Positions 9,352-17,582 of a stretch of DNA of 64,000 nucleotides are shown piece after piece (the stretch's first letter is position 1; every line of letters begins with the position of its first letter). The notes under the pieces were generated by a model. That model did not search any database. It worked only from the letters and a program-made list of their open reading frames with translations, and had not been told where the DNA came from. This stretch comes from Streptomyces sp. TLI_235 (GTDB lineage Bacteria; Actinomycetota; Actinomycetes; Streptomycetales; Streptomycetaceae), in the NCBI GenBank assembly GCA_002300355.1, contig NSGV01000001.1, forward strand, positions 5,084,001 through 5,148,000, written 5' to 3'. Position numbers and translations under genes: made by a program.

Positions 9352-9415
9352 CCGCGGCCCCCCGAAACGGGGCCGCGGACAGAGGGTCCGGACCGGCAGA
9401 TGCCGGCCCGGACCC
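9352..9415 (-). terminator. Two tandem hairpins after the 254-aa ESX-locus gene
   Basis: Two inverted repeats lie just downstream (minus strand) of the gene ending at 9436. One spans 9384-9415 (15-bp arms, one mismatch, tight loop), the other 9352-9378 (10-bp perfect arms, 7-nt loop). They would end the eccE transcript before the ParA-like gene. The rest of the 269-bp gap probably holds that gene's promoter. Confidence 0.6.
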
Positions 9416-9435
9416 GTGGTGCCGATGAGGCGCTG

Positions 9436-10200
9436 TCAGTCCATCCGGCGCGGGCCGCCCAGCAGCTGCGCCTCGGCCTCGACCGGATTGGTCATCACGT
9501 ACTGCTTGCGCATCCGGGTCGCCCACAGCGTGATGTTGTCGCCCAGCGACGGCAGCGAGACGACCTCCTGGTCGGAGAGCGACAGCACCCGCGCGACGAC
9601 CTCCGCCTCCTGCGGCGAGATGCGCTGCACACCGACCAGGTCGGCCGAGTTGAGCACCCGGCTGGCGTTCGGCCCCAGGTACGGCAGCAGGGTCAGCGTG
9701 GTCTGCCACGGCGCGGCCGACAGCCGGCTGCGCGACGGCCGGGCGCCGAGGTCACGGACCACCAGCACCGGCGAGGCGACCGACGCGCCCTGCGGACCGA
9801 GCCGGCCGACCTGGTGGACCGTCACGCACGGCTGGCCGCCGCCGGCGGCCTGCGCCATCGGCGCCCACGCCTGCGGACGGCCGGTCTCCACGGCCACCCG
9901 GGCGCCGGTCGCCGCCGCGCGCAGCGCGATGACCTGCGCCGTCCACATGCCGCCCACCAGCACCACGTCGTAGGCGTGCGGACGGAACAGGCCGATCACC
10001 GCGGGCTGCTGCTGCGGGTCGACACCGATGACCACACCGTCGTCGCCGACCGGGAAGGACAGCGCGGCGAGGTCCTCGGTGGTGAGCACGTGCTTCTCGC
10101 GGCGCGGACCGCGCAGCCCGAAGCCGGGACGGACCCGGGCCGGACGGGGCTGCTCGGCGGCCGGCTGCGGGGCCTGGGTGGGGTAGGACTGATAGGCCAT
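9436..10200 (-). CDS. Uncharacterised ESX-locus protein coupled to eccE
   Basis: A 254-residue soluble protein without a domain I recognise. It has a proline-rich first 25 residues, then an ordered alpha/beta-looking region (VIGLFRPHAYDVVLVGGMWTAQVIALRAAATGARVAVETGRP). The stretch resembles a Rossmann-like fold but lacks a clear nucleotide-binding glycine motif. Its ATG overlaps the eccE stop (TGATG), so the two are translationally coupled, which argues for a role in building or regulating the secretion membrane complex. No membrane segment or signal peptide is seen. Genes in this position occur in other Streptomyces ESX loci, as far as I recall. Confidence 0.75.
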   Translation of the reverse strand: MAYQSYPTQAPQPAAEQPRPARVRPGFGLRGPRREKHVLTTEDLAALSFPVGDDGVVIGVDPQQQPAVIGLFRPHAYDVVLVGGMWTAQVIALRAAATGARVAVETGRPQAWAPMAQAAGGGQPCVTVHQVGRLGPQGASVASPVLVVRDLGARPSRSRLSAAPWQTTLTLLPYLGPNASRVLNSADLVGVQRISPQEAEVVARVLSLSDQEVVSLPSLGDNITLWATRMRKQYVMTNPVEAEAQLLGGPRRMD

Positions 10201-11585
10201 CAGGACGTCCCTCCCAGGGGAAGCGTGGCGAGCAGGCCGGGCGCCTGCTCCAGGTCGAGGCGGGTCAGGCCGACGCCGGCGCTCTGCGCCCGCGACTCCA
10301 CCAGGCGGCCGACCTGGGCCACCTCGCTCTCGCTGCGGCCGGTGACCCGGACGTGGCCGCTGAGCGCGACCGAACCGCCGGTGCCCCGGCTCGCGGTCAG
10401 GCTGAAGGTGCTGGCCAGCGCGGGCGTGCCGGTGACCAGGTTGACGAGGTCCGGGGCCGAGATCCGGCCCGGCGCCCCGCCCGGCCGGCTGAGCTGCGGC
10501 CACTTGGAGATCCAGAAGGTGCTGTGCCAGCGGTCGTCGATCCGCCAGAACTTGCTGCTCTCCTGGGTCCGGCGGGCGGCCGCACCGCCGCCGCCGCTGC
10601 CCTGGCGGCCGGCCACGGCCACCGGGTTGGCGCAGATCGAGATCGCCAGTGCGGCGATCAGCTCGCGCTCGTCCAGCACGGTCGCGGTGAAGCCCGCCGC
10701 GTTCAGCCGACCGGCCAGCTGGTCGGTGACCCGCTGCAGGGTCTTGCGGGCGCCCTCCTCGCCGCCGCCGCGGGCGAGCACCGCGGTGGACGAGGTCTCC
10801 GGGTTCAGCTTGAGCGCGACCCAGGTGAGCCGCAGCGCCGGCGTGGCCGGGCCGTCCTGGAGCTGCTGGTAGGCGCGGGCGGCCAGCGACTGGTCCGGCA
10901 GGTGCGGAGCCGGCGCGGGCTGGGTGTGCTGCACCAACTGCACGGACTCCATGGCGATGTCGTCCACCTGGAGCGCCGAGCACACGATGTCGAGCGGCAG
11001 CGGCAGCGCGGTGCGCACCGGCCGCAGCGGCTGGTCCTTGGCCTGCACCAGCAGCACCGAGGTGTAGAACGTGCCGTCGCCGACCATGCCGGTCTCCCGG
11101 CGGATCGGGCGGCCGTCGCCGAGGTCGGTCTCGGTGACGTGGGTGCAGGTGCGCAGCGCCGGTTCGACCTCCAGCGCCGGGGCCAGCGCCGGGTCGGTAC
11201 CCGGCGGCGGCACGTTGTACTGCGCCTCCTTGCGGCGGGCCTTCATGGCCTGCCGGATGCGCAGCGCCTCCGGCAGGCTGCGCCCGCCGAGCGGCAGCAG
11301 CGCCACCACGAGGAGCAGCACGGCCGGGACGGCGAAGGCTCCGGCCATCGCCGGGGCGATCGTCCAGCCCACCGCCACCAGGGCGGCGGCGACCTCCAGC
11401 AGCACCAGCTGCTGGAGCCGCAGCCGGCTGCCGAGCAGCCCGGGGCGGGGGTGGACGCGCAGCGGCACCGGGGCGGTCGCGGGCGCGGCGGACCGGGCCC
11501 GACGACCGCCGGGGTCGGCACCCCGGCCGCCCTGCCGGCGGCCGTTCGCGGCGCTGCGTCGAGCTTGAGCGGTCTGGCTTGGCAT
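10200..11585 (-). CDS. eccE: Type VII secretion protein EccE
   Basis: A 461-residue membrane protein. A basic, disordered N-terminus (1-45) is followed by two adjacent membrane segments at about 59-76 and 80-98, then a large soluble domain. That layout is the one known for EccE, a peripheral subunit of the ESX inner-membrane complex. Sequence conservation with mycobacterial EccE is low, so the call rests on topology and on the position next to eccB. It is divergent from eccB across a 198-bp gap and coupled by TGATG to the following unknown gene. An alternative is an unrelated two-TM protein of the same locus. Confidence 0.8.
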   Translation of the reverse strand: MPSQTAQARRSAANGRRQGGRGADPGGRRARSAAPATAPVPLRVHPRPGLLGSRLRLQQLVLLEVAAALVAVGWTIAPAMAGAFAVPAVLLLVVALLPLGGRSLPEALRIRQAMKARRKEAQYNVPPPGTDPALAPALEVEPALRTCTHVTETDLGDGRPIRRETGMVGDGTFYTSVLLVQAKDQPLRPVRTALPLPLDIVCSALQVDDIAMESVQLVQHTQPAPAPHLPDQSLAARAYQQLQDGPATPALRLTWVALKLNPETSSTAVLARGGGEEGARKTLQRVTDQLAGRLNAAGFTATVLDERELIAALAISICANPVAVAGRQGSGGGGAAARRTQESSKFWRIDDRWHSTFWISKWPQLSRPGGAPGRISAPDLVNLVTGTPALASTFSLTASRGTGGSVALSGHVRVTGRSESEVAQVGRLVESRAQSAGVGLTRLDLEQAPGLLATLPLGGTS

Positions 11586-11639
11586 CCCCCGATGGACCCT
11601 CTCTGATCAGATGTCACGGCCCGGCCGGCCGGGCAGTGA

Positions 11640-11656
11640 ACCGTACCCGTTACGGT
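11640..11656. promoter_or_regulatory. Palindrome in the eccE/eccB divergent promoter region
   Basis: ACCGTA-N5-TACGGT inverted repeat in the 198-bp gap between the divergent eccE and eccB starts. It could be an operator for coordinated control; no binding protein can be named. Confidence 0.35.
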
Positions 11657-11783
11657 ACTCACCGTCTGCTGCGGCATCGTAGAGGGTTCAGTGCTCGCGT
11701 TGCCCGGCGGGTGGCAGACTCACGCAGGGCGAGGGCGCGTTGACGGCAGGACAGGCGCCGGACACACAGGGGAGACGGGGAGC

Positions 11784-13370
11784 ATGGCATCACGCAGGGA
11801 CGAGCTGAACGCGTACAACTTCGCGCGGCGGCGCACGGTGGGGGCGTTCCTGCAGCCCGGCGGCGGCGGCAACGACGAGGACGCGCCGCGCCCGGTGCGG
11901 GCGGTGCTGCCGAGCTTCGTGGTCGCGGCGGTGGCCGTGGCGGGCTTCGGCATGTGGGGCGTCATCAAGCCCAGTGCCCCGCTGAACTGGGACGACGGCA
12001 AGAACATCATCCAGGGCAAGGACTCCACCACCCGGTACGTGGTGCTGGAGGACCCGCAGACCCACGAGAAGGTGCTGCACCAGGTCCTGAACATGTCTTC
12101 GGCCCGGCTGCTGCTGCCGGCCGGCGCCAAGGTGGTGCCGGTCGCCGACAAGGTGCTGGACAACTACAAGAACCACGGCGCCACCGTCGGCATCCCGTAC
12201 GCGCCGGACAAGCTGCCGTCCGCGCAGGACGCCGGTGAGGCGAAGCTGTGGTCGGTCTGCGACCGGCCCGGTGTCGACACCAGCCAGGCGAGCATCAACC
12301 AGGCCGTGTTCATCGCCGCGGGCGACGAGGCGAAGACGCTGTCCGACCCGGCGAAGGTACTGCAGGAGGGCCAGGGGCTCTACGTCCAGGCGCCGCCGGT
12401 GAAGAAGGGCGACACGCCCAGCAGGTTCCTGGTCGACCAGTTCGGCGTGAAGCACGCGGTGGGCAAGCTGGACATGCCCGCCGACAGGCGCAGGGCGTTG
12501 CAGTCCGGCCTGTTCGGCGACAGCGTCGAGCCGGAGCAGGTGACCAAGGCCTGGCTGGACACCCTGGCGACGGGCGAGGTGATCGACTTCCCGAAGATCT
12601 CCGACCTGACCACGACGAAGACCAAGTCCAAGGTCAATCTCACCAAGACCGAGGATGCGTTCGTCGGGAGGCTGCTGGTCTTCCAGAACACCTACTACGT
12701 CGTCGGCAAGGAGAAGCTCTTCCAGGTGACGCCGTTCCAGGCCGAGCTGATCCGCAACGACCCGGACCTGACCGCCGCGTACGGCGGCGACAGCCCGAAG
12801 GCCGCAGAGCTGTCCCCGGGCGACAACGCCAAGCTGGCGTCGCAGGTCGAGCAGTCCATGCTGGACAAGACCGACCTGCCGGACGCCAAGCCGCAACTGC
12901 CGCTGAACGTCGGCCCCAAGGGCAACCGTTCGACCGTCTGCAGCACCTTCGCGGGCTACGACGACAAGGGCCAGCCCAAGCGCACCGTGTGGGCGCACAC
13001 CGAGTACCCGGCGAAGGTCGCGCTCGGGTCCGCGAGCGCCCATGTGACGCCGGGCCACGGCCTGTTGTACCGCGCGGTGGACGGCGAGGCGGGGCCGGCG
13101 AGCCAGGACACCTCCGGCACCACCTTCCTGATCACCGAGACCGGTCTGCGCTACTCGCTGCAGGCCAACAGCGACGGCGGCAACGGCCCTTCGCCCGCTC
13201 CGAGCGCCGGGCAGCAGCAGGAGCAGGCCAAGGACGAGGAGAACGGCTCCCAGGCCCGGCTCGGCTACAAGTCCGTTGCGCCGAGCCGGGTTCCGCAGCC
13301 GTGGTCGATCCTCGTGCCGGCCGGCGGTTCGCTGAGCACCAAGGCGGCGGAGACCGCGCAGACCGCGTGA
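11784..13370 (+). CDS. eccB: Type VII secretion protein EccB
   Basis: EccB is a bitopic core subunit of the ESX membrane complex with a periplasm-side domain built of repeats. The 528-residue product starts MASRRDELNAYNFARRRTVG, the cytoplasmic N-terminus typical of the family, has one membrane segment at about 40-60, and then a long extracytoplasmic domain. The two conserved cysteines of the family are visible (WSVCDRPG and STVCSTF), probably forming a disulfide. The ATG at 11784 has a GGAGACGGGGAG site upstream; the frame is open further upstream but that part does not resemble the family. The C-terminus carries an Ala/Ser/Lys-rich tail. It opens the plus-strand half of the locus. Confidence 0.93.
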   Translation: MASRRDELNAYNFARRRTVGAFLQPGGGGNDEDAPRPVRAVLPSFVVAAVAVAGFGMWGVIKPSAPLNWDDGKNIIQGKDSTTRYVVLEDPQTHEKVLHQVLNMSSARLLLPAGAKVVPVADKVLDNYKNHGATVGIPYAPDKLPSAQDAGEAKLWSVCDRPGVDTSQASINQAVFIAAGDEAKTLSDPAKVLQEGQGLYVQAPPVKKGDTPSRFLVDQFGVKHAVGKLDMPADRRRALQSGLFGDSVEPEQVTKAWLDTLATGEVIDFPKISDLTTTKTKSKVNLTKTEDAFVGRLLVFQNTYYVVGKEKLFQVTPFQAELIRNDPDLTAAYGGDSPKAAELSPGDNAKLASQVEQSMLDKTDLPDAKPQLPLNVGPKGNRSTVCSTFAGYDDKGQPKRTVWAHTEYPAKVALGSASAHVTPGHGLLYRAVDGEAGPASQDTSGTTFLITETGLRYSLQANSDGGNGPSPAPSAGQQQEQAKDEENGSQARLGYKSVAPSRVPQPWSILVPAGGSLSTKAAETAQTA

Positions 13371-13434
13371 CGCTTCGTCAGTGCAGGTGTGTGGCAGGCC
13401 GTGTCATGGTCTGGTAACTACCGGTACTCCGGTG

Positions 13435-13463
13435 TTGGGTCACTTGCAAACGGCGGCTAAAGT
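13435..13463 (+). promoter_or_regulatory. Promoter of the WXG100 operon
   Basis: TTGGGT at 13435-13440 and TAAAGT at 13458-13463 with exactly 17 bp between them, a sigma-70-type (HrdB) promoter. Transcription would begin near 13470, giving an 80-nt leader before the first WXG100 gene. The leader opens with a short hairpin (GACACC...GGTGTC, about 13470-13489). Confidence 0.65.
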
Positions 13464-13550
13464 GCTGGGGACACCTCATCGTGGTGTCACCGGGTGGGCC
13501 GTATCAGGACTATCCGAAGTAATTGTCTGTCTCATGGGGGACGGTGGATC

Positions 13551-13853
13551 ATGGCTGGTCAGTTCAGGACGACCGCTGAGGAAATGAATGCCTTCGCCAA
13601 CCGCATCGGTGAGGTGAACGCGCAGGTCCAGGGCGAGATTCAGCGGCTCAACGCGCTGGTCGACTCGATCAAGTCGGGCTGGCAGGGCCAGGCTGCCCAG
13701 GCCTACCAGCAGATGCAGACCCGCTTCAACGAGGACGCCAACGCGCTCAACAAGGTGCTCGACGAGATCAAGCAGGCGATCGAGGCGACCACCAAGCTCT
13801 ACGCGCAGACGGAGCAGGAGCAGCAGTCCTCGATGTCCGGGCTCGGTCACTGA
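13551..13853 (+). CDS. WXG100 secreted protein 1 (EsxA/EsxB family)
   Basis: A 100-residue helical-hairpin protein of the WXG100 family, the usual substrates of type VII secretion. The WXG turn is SGWQGQAAQAY near residue 43, flanked by two long amphipathic helices rich in Ala, Gln and Glu. The C-terminal part contains YAQTE, matching the YxxxD/E export motif. No cleavable signal peptide is present, as expected. The ATG at 13551 is chosen because the product then has normal family length. It is paired with a second WXG100 gene 79 bp downstream; the two are expected to form a dimer. Which partner corresponds to EsxA or EsxB is not decided. Confidence 0.93.
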   Translation: MAGQFRTTAEEMNAFANRIGEVNAQVQGEIQRLNALVDSIKSGWQGQAAQAYQQMQTRFNEDANALNKVLDEIKQAIEATTKLYAQTEQEQQSSMSGLGH

Positions 13854-13932
13854 GCTCTAGGGTCCGCAGGACCTCGGCTGTAGTGCGGCCCGCGCATCCG
13901 GCCGCGCCGATTCCATCGACTAGGAGACTTCA

Positions 13933-14223
13933 ATGAGTGAGCACATTCTCGTCAATTTCTCGACGATCTCGAACGCGTCGTCGGAGGTCCGCCAGACCGC
14001 CCAGCGCATCCAGTCGCAGCTGGACGAGCTGAAGGCCGGCGTGCAGCGCATCGCCAGCAGCTGGGAGGGCTCGGCGCAGGAGGGCTACCAGGCCCGCCAG
14101 CACGAGTGGGACGCCAAGGCCGCCGACCTGCAGCAGGTGCTGGGCCAGATCGCCACCTCGCTGGACAGCGCCGCGCAGAGCTACCAGGCCACCGAGCAGA
14201 AGAACGCCGGCGTCTGGAGCTGA
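13933..14223 (+). CDS. WXG100 secreted protein 2 (EsxA/EsxB family)
   Basis: A 96-residue WXG100 protein, partner of the preceding gene. The turn motif reads SSWEGSAQEGYQ near residue 45; the ends are helical with regularly spaced hydrophobics (LNFSTISN..., LQQVLGQIATSL). The C-terminus contains YQATE, again matching YxxxD/E, so both members carry the export-type motif. The ATG follows a TAGGAG site. It lies between the first WXG100 gene and the mycosin gene on the same strand. Secretion through the EccB/C/D/E complex encoded around it is the expected fate. Confidence 0.93.
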   Translation: MSEHILVNFSTISNASSEVRQTAQRIQSQLDELKAGVQRIASSWEGSAQEGYQARQHEWDAKAADLQQVLGQIATSLDSAAQSYQATEQKNAGVWS

Positions 14224-14331
14224 GGTTCCGCCGCCGTTCGACACGGTGGGACTGTGGGCGGGCGTCCGGCCGGGCGCCCGCCCCTCGCGCGTACTGACGC
14301 GCACGGCATCGGGATCATGAGGGGAACACAG

Positions 14332-15639
14332 GTGTCGTTGGGTACGTTCCGCAGGGCGGCCGCCGCGTCCGTGGTGCTGGGGGTGGTCGGTTCGTTCGCC
14401 GCGGCGCCGGTGTACGCGGCCACGCCCACGCCGTCCGCGTCGGCGTCCGACCCGGCGCGCTGGTCGCCGATCGGTATAGCCGCGGCGGGTGAGTGCAAGT
14501 TCCCGTCCGAGAACGTGCAGGGCACGCCGTGGGCGCTGCAGCGGGTGCTGCTGAGCGAACTCTGGAAGGACGGCCGGACGGGCAAGTTCGTCAAGGACGC
14601 GGGGGGCCACGCCAAGGGCACCGCGGTCAAGGTCGCGGTGATCGACACCGGGGTGGACGACCGCAACCCGCAGCTCCAGGGCAAGGTCGAGAACGGCGGC
14701 TCCCTGCTGACGGACAAGCAGACCAACCAGAAGGGCGAGGGCACGACCGACACGGTCGGCCACGGCACCAAGGTCGCCGGCATCATCGCCGCGAAGCCGG
14801 TCGCCGGGACGGGCTTCGTCGGTCTCGCGCCGGACGCCACGATCCTCTCCATCAAGCAGAACGACGACCAGGGCAGCGGCTCGGTCCAGAGCCTGATCGA
14901 CGCGATCAACCAGGCCGTGGCCTCGCACGCCGACGTCATCAACATCTCGCAGGACGTCCGGGCGGAGGGCGACACCAGTACCTTCCCGCTGAAGGACCAG
15001 CTGCAGACGGCCGTCGAGAACGCCGACGCCAAGGGCGTGGTGATCGTCGCCTCGTCCGGCAACGACGGCCGCGAGGCCGACACCTACCCGGCCGCCTTCG
15101 ACACCGTGCTGGCCGTGGGCGCCTCGGACCGCAACAACGAGCGGGCCCCGTTCTCCGAGTACGGCCTCTTCGTCGACATCGCCGCACCGGGTGTGGACAT
15201 GCTCTCCACCGTGCCGGCCGGCGGCCAGTGCGTGGACAACGGCACCAGCTTCTCCGCCCCGTACGTGGCCGGTGTGGCCGCCCTGCTGAAGGGCGCCCAC
15301 CCGGACTGGAGCGCGGCGCAGATCCGGGCCCGGATCGAGCAGACCGCCCAGCGCACCCAGCGCGGCGCGAACAAGTTCGTCGGCTGGGGCATCGTCGACC
15401 CGGTGAAGGCCGTGCAGAGCGACAGCGGCGACCAGCAGGACAGCGTGCCGCACGAGGACCCCAAGGTCGCCATCGACCGGGTCCCGGTCGTGGCCCAGCC
15501 GCTGGGCCTCGCCGAGACGCAGGCCGACCGCGACCGCCGCACCGGCACCTTCGTGCTCGGCGGCGGTGTGCTCGCGGTCGCCGCGCTGGCGGGCGGCTCG
15601 GTCGTGCTGCGCGACCACCGGCGCCGCCGCGAGGGCTGA
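14332..15639 (+). CDS. mycP: Mycosin, membrane-anchored subtilisin-like protease of type VII secretion
   Basis: MycP is the serine protease attached to ESX systems. The product has an N-terminal signal peptide (basic SLGTFRR then a hydrophobic stretch ending AAPVYA), a subtilase domain with the triad D105 (VAVIDTGVDD), H144 (VGHGTKVAGI) and S306 (NGTSFSAPYVAGVAALL), a loop region, and a C-terminal membrane segment followed by a basic tail (RDHRRRREG). All catalytic residues are present, so it should be active. The GTG at 14332 is preferred because AGGGG lies 8 nt upstream; an in-frame ATG at 14317 would add five residues but has a weaker site. It closes the eccB-esx-mycP run and ends at a strong hairpin. 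Confidence 0.93.
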   Translation: MSLGTFRRAAAASVVLGVVGSFAAAPVYAATPTPSASASDPARWSPIGIAAAGECKFPSENVQGTPWALQRVLLSELWKDGRTGKFVKDAGGHAKGTAVKVAVIDTGVDDRNPQLQGKVENGGSLLTDKQTNQKGEGTTDTVGHGTKVAGIIAAKPVAGTGFVGLAPDATILSIKQNDDQGSGSVQSLIDAINQAVASHADVINISQDVRAEGDTSTFPLKDQLQTAVENADAKGVVIVASSGNDGREADTYPAAFDTVLAVGASDRNNERAPFSEYGLFVDIAAPGVDMLSTVPAGGQCVDNGTSFSAPYVAGVAALLKGAHPDWSAAQIRARIEQTAQRTQRGANKFVGWGIVDPVKAVQSDSGDQQDSVPHEDPKVAIDRVPVVAQPLGLAETQADRDRRTGTFVLGGGVLAVAALAGGSVVLRDHRRRREG

Positions 15640-15646
15640 GCCCGCT

Positions 15647-15700
15647 CGGACGCGCATCGGCCCGACCCCTCCGAGGAGGGGCCGGGCCGATGCGCGTCCG
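15647..15700. terminator. Bidirectional terminator between mycP and the permease
   Basis: A 25-bp near-perfect inverted repeat (arms 15647-15672 and 15675-15700, one mismatch) starting 8 bp after the mycP stop and ending 12 bp before the stop of the convergent permease gene. Confidence 0.8.
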
Positions 15701-15712
15701 GTGCGCGGAGAA

Positions 15713-17113
15713 TCAGAGCTGCTCGTCCTCGGGCAGGGTGATCACCCAGCGGTCGGCCTGCCGGGGCCGCAGGTAGAACAGCCAGTAGAGGCTGGCGGCC
15801 GCGGTGAGGCCGCCGGTCCACGCCAGGGCGGTGACGTCGAGCTGGGTCAGCAGGTAGACCAGGCCCACGGTCAGCAGGACCGGCAGGACGGGCCACAGCG
15901 GCTGGCGCCAGGCCGGGGCGTGCTTGTGGTGGCCCCGGCGGGAGAACAGCGCGGCCACGGCCACCAGCAGGTAGAGCGCGGTGACGGCGACACCGGTGAT
16001 GTTGGTCAGCTGGTCCTGCGGGACGAAGCAGAGCACCGCGCCGGGGACGCCGACAGCCAGGGTGGAGACCCAGGGGGCGTTGAACCGGTTGAGGGTGCCG
16101 AAGGCGCGGTTGACCGGCTCCGGCCAGGCCTTGTCGCGGCCGGAGGCGAACAGCACCCGGGAGTTCTGGATGACCATGACGATGCCGGCGTTGATGATCG
16201 CCAGGGCGACGCAGAGGCTGATGAAGGTGCCGACCGCGGAGTTGCTCCAGCCGGTGACCAGGTCGGAGATGTTGCCGGCGCTCAGCGCGGTGAGGTCCGG
16301 GGCGCCCAGGGTGATCGCGACGACCGGGAGGATGATGACGACGACCGACAGGGCCAGCGTCCACAGCACGGTGCGGGCGACGTTGCGGCGGGGGTTCTCC
16401 AGCTCCTCGGAGAGGTAGATGGCGGTGGAGAAGCCCTGGGTGACGAAGAGCGCGGTGCCCATCGCGGCGACGATCGCGCCGAGGCCGACTGCACTGGTGG
16501 CGCCGTGCGCGACGACCGAGCCGTGGAAGAGGCTGCCGGCGCCGCGCTCGGCGTGGCCGAAGCCCAGGAAGGCGACCACTCCGGCGGCGATGACCTCCAG
16601 GACGAGGAAGATGCCGGTGATCCACGCGTTGGCGCGCAGGTCGAGCAGGCCCGCCACGGTGGCGGCGATCATCACGGCCGCGCCGGCCCAGCGGGCGTCC
16701 ACGTGGACGATGGGGGCCAGGTAGTCGGCGGTGCCGATGGCGATGAGCGAGGGGACGATCATCACGACGATCAGCGACTGGATGAACACCAGCCAGCCCG
16801 CGAAGCGTCCGGCCAGGGTGCCGACCATCGCGTACTCGCCGCCGGCGCTCGGGACGAGGGTGCCGAGCTCGGAGTAACAGAACGCCACCGCGATACAGAT
16901 CAGCGCGCCGATGGCGATCGACATGGCGGTGAAGGTGCCGAGCGATGAGAAGAGCTCCGGCACGATGACGAACAGCGAGGACGCCGGCGTCACGCAGGAG
17001 AGCGTGAGCAGCGTTCCGCCCACGACACCGATCGAACGGGTGAGCTTCTTGGGGGTGTCCGCCGCCGTGGCGGTCTCGGCTACGGCGAGTGGCGGGCGAA
17101 GCGTGTCGGTCAT
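15713..17113 (-). CDS. APC-superfamily amino acid permease
   Basis: A 466-residue integral membrane protein with about 12 hydrophobic segments and a short hydrophilic N-terminus (MTDTLRPPLAVAETATAADTPKKLTRSIG). The first segment carries the family pattern VVGGTLLTLSCVTPASSLFVI, and VPSAGGEYAMVG and SEELENPRRNVAR are typical for amino acid/polyamine antiporter-type permeases. Substrate is not deducible. The ATG at 17113 is chosen because the frame upstream is not family-like. The gene sits between mycP and eccC inside the ESX locus on the opposite strand from mycP; nothing suggests a role in secretion, and it is probably an insertion into the locus. The gap 17114-17530 carries its promoter region. 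Confidence 0.88.
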   Translation of the reverse strand: MTDTLRPPLAVAETATAADTPKKLTRSIGVVGGTLLTLSCVTPASSLFVIVPELFSSLGTFTAMSIAIGALICIAVAFCYSELGTLVPSAGGEYAMVGTLAGRFAGWLVFIQSLIVVMIVPSLIAIGTADYLAPIVHVDARWAGAAVMIAATVAGLLDLRANAWITGIFLVLEVIAAGVVAFLGFGHAERGAGSLFHGSVVAHGATSAVGLGAIVAAMGTALFVTQGFSTAIYLSEELENPRRNVARTVLWTLALSVVVIILPVVAITLGAPDLTALSAGNISDLVTGWSNSAVGTFISLCVALAIINAGIVMVIQNSRVLFASGRDKAWPEPVNRAFGTLNRFNAPWVSTLAVGVPGAVLCFVPQDQLTNITGVAVTALYLLVAVAALFSRRGHHKHAPAWRQPLWPVLPVLLTVGLVYLLTQLDVTALAWTGGLTAAASLYWLFYLRPRQADRWVITLPEDEQL

Positions 17114-17530
17114 GAGGCATCCGATCGACTGTGCGGGGCTTGGCGGGGGAGCGGTATCGCCTCCGATGGGGCGTTGACTGGCGTTCTGGTTCGGTCGCTC
17201 CCGGATGGCCATGGAACCGCGACGCTTTGCCTGCGTCAACGCGCGATCTGCTTCGGAATCCGTTGCCATGAGCCGCATAAACATGCGATCTGTTGATCCC
17301 GCGCGGCAATTTTCTCCTTTGTCCGCCTTGTCAACTAGCATGGATGAAGATTGAATCAAAGGCGAATGTCTGGCTAATGCCTGCGAATCGAAGGTTGTGA
17401 GCCTGTTCACTCTCTGGGGTGCAGGCGGCCCGGTCGGCGTCCGAGCCGTCGGCCGACCGGTACGGGAACCGCAGCCCGACCCGGCAAAAAAGTAGATAAC
17501 GTTCTGGCACCGTCCGAGCCCTGGGATGCC
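17114..17530. other. Intergenic region upstream of the permease
   Basis: About 400 bp without a convincing gene, clearly richer in A+T than its neighbours (for example 17270-17400). It most likely holds the permease promoter and leader. I see no RNA gene or repeat in it. Confidence 0.5.
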
Positions 17531-17565
17531 GGAAGGGCCGGACTCCGAGGAGTCCGGCCCTTCCG
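17531..17565 (-). terminator. Terminator of eccC
   Basis: 16-bp perfect arms around a 3-nt loop, ending 17 bp downstream (minus-strand sense) of the eccC stop. Confidence 0.8.
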
Positions 17566-17582
17566 GTCACGCAAGGTCACTG

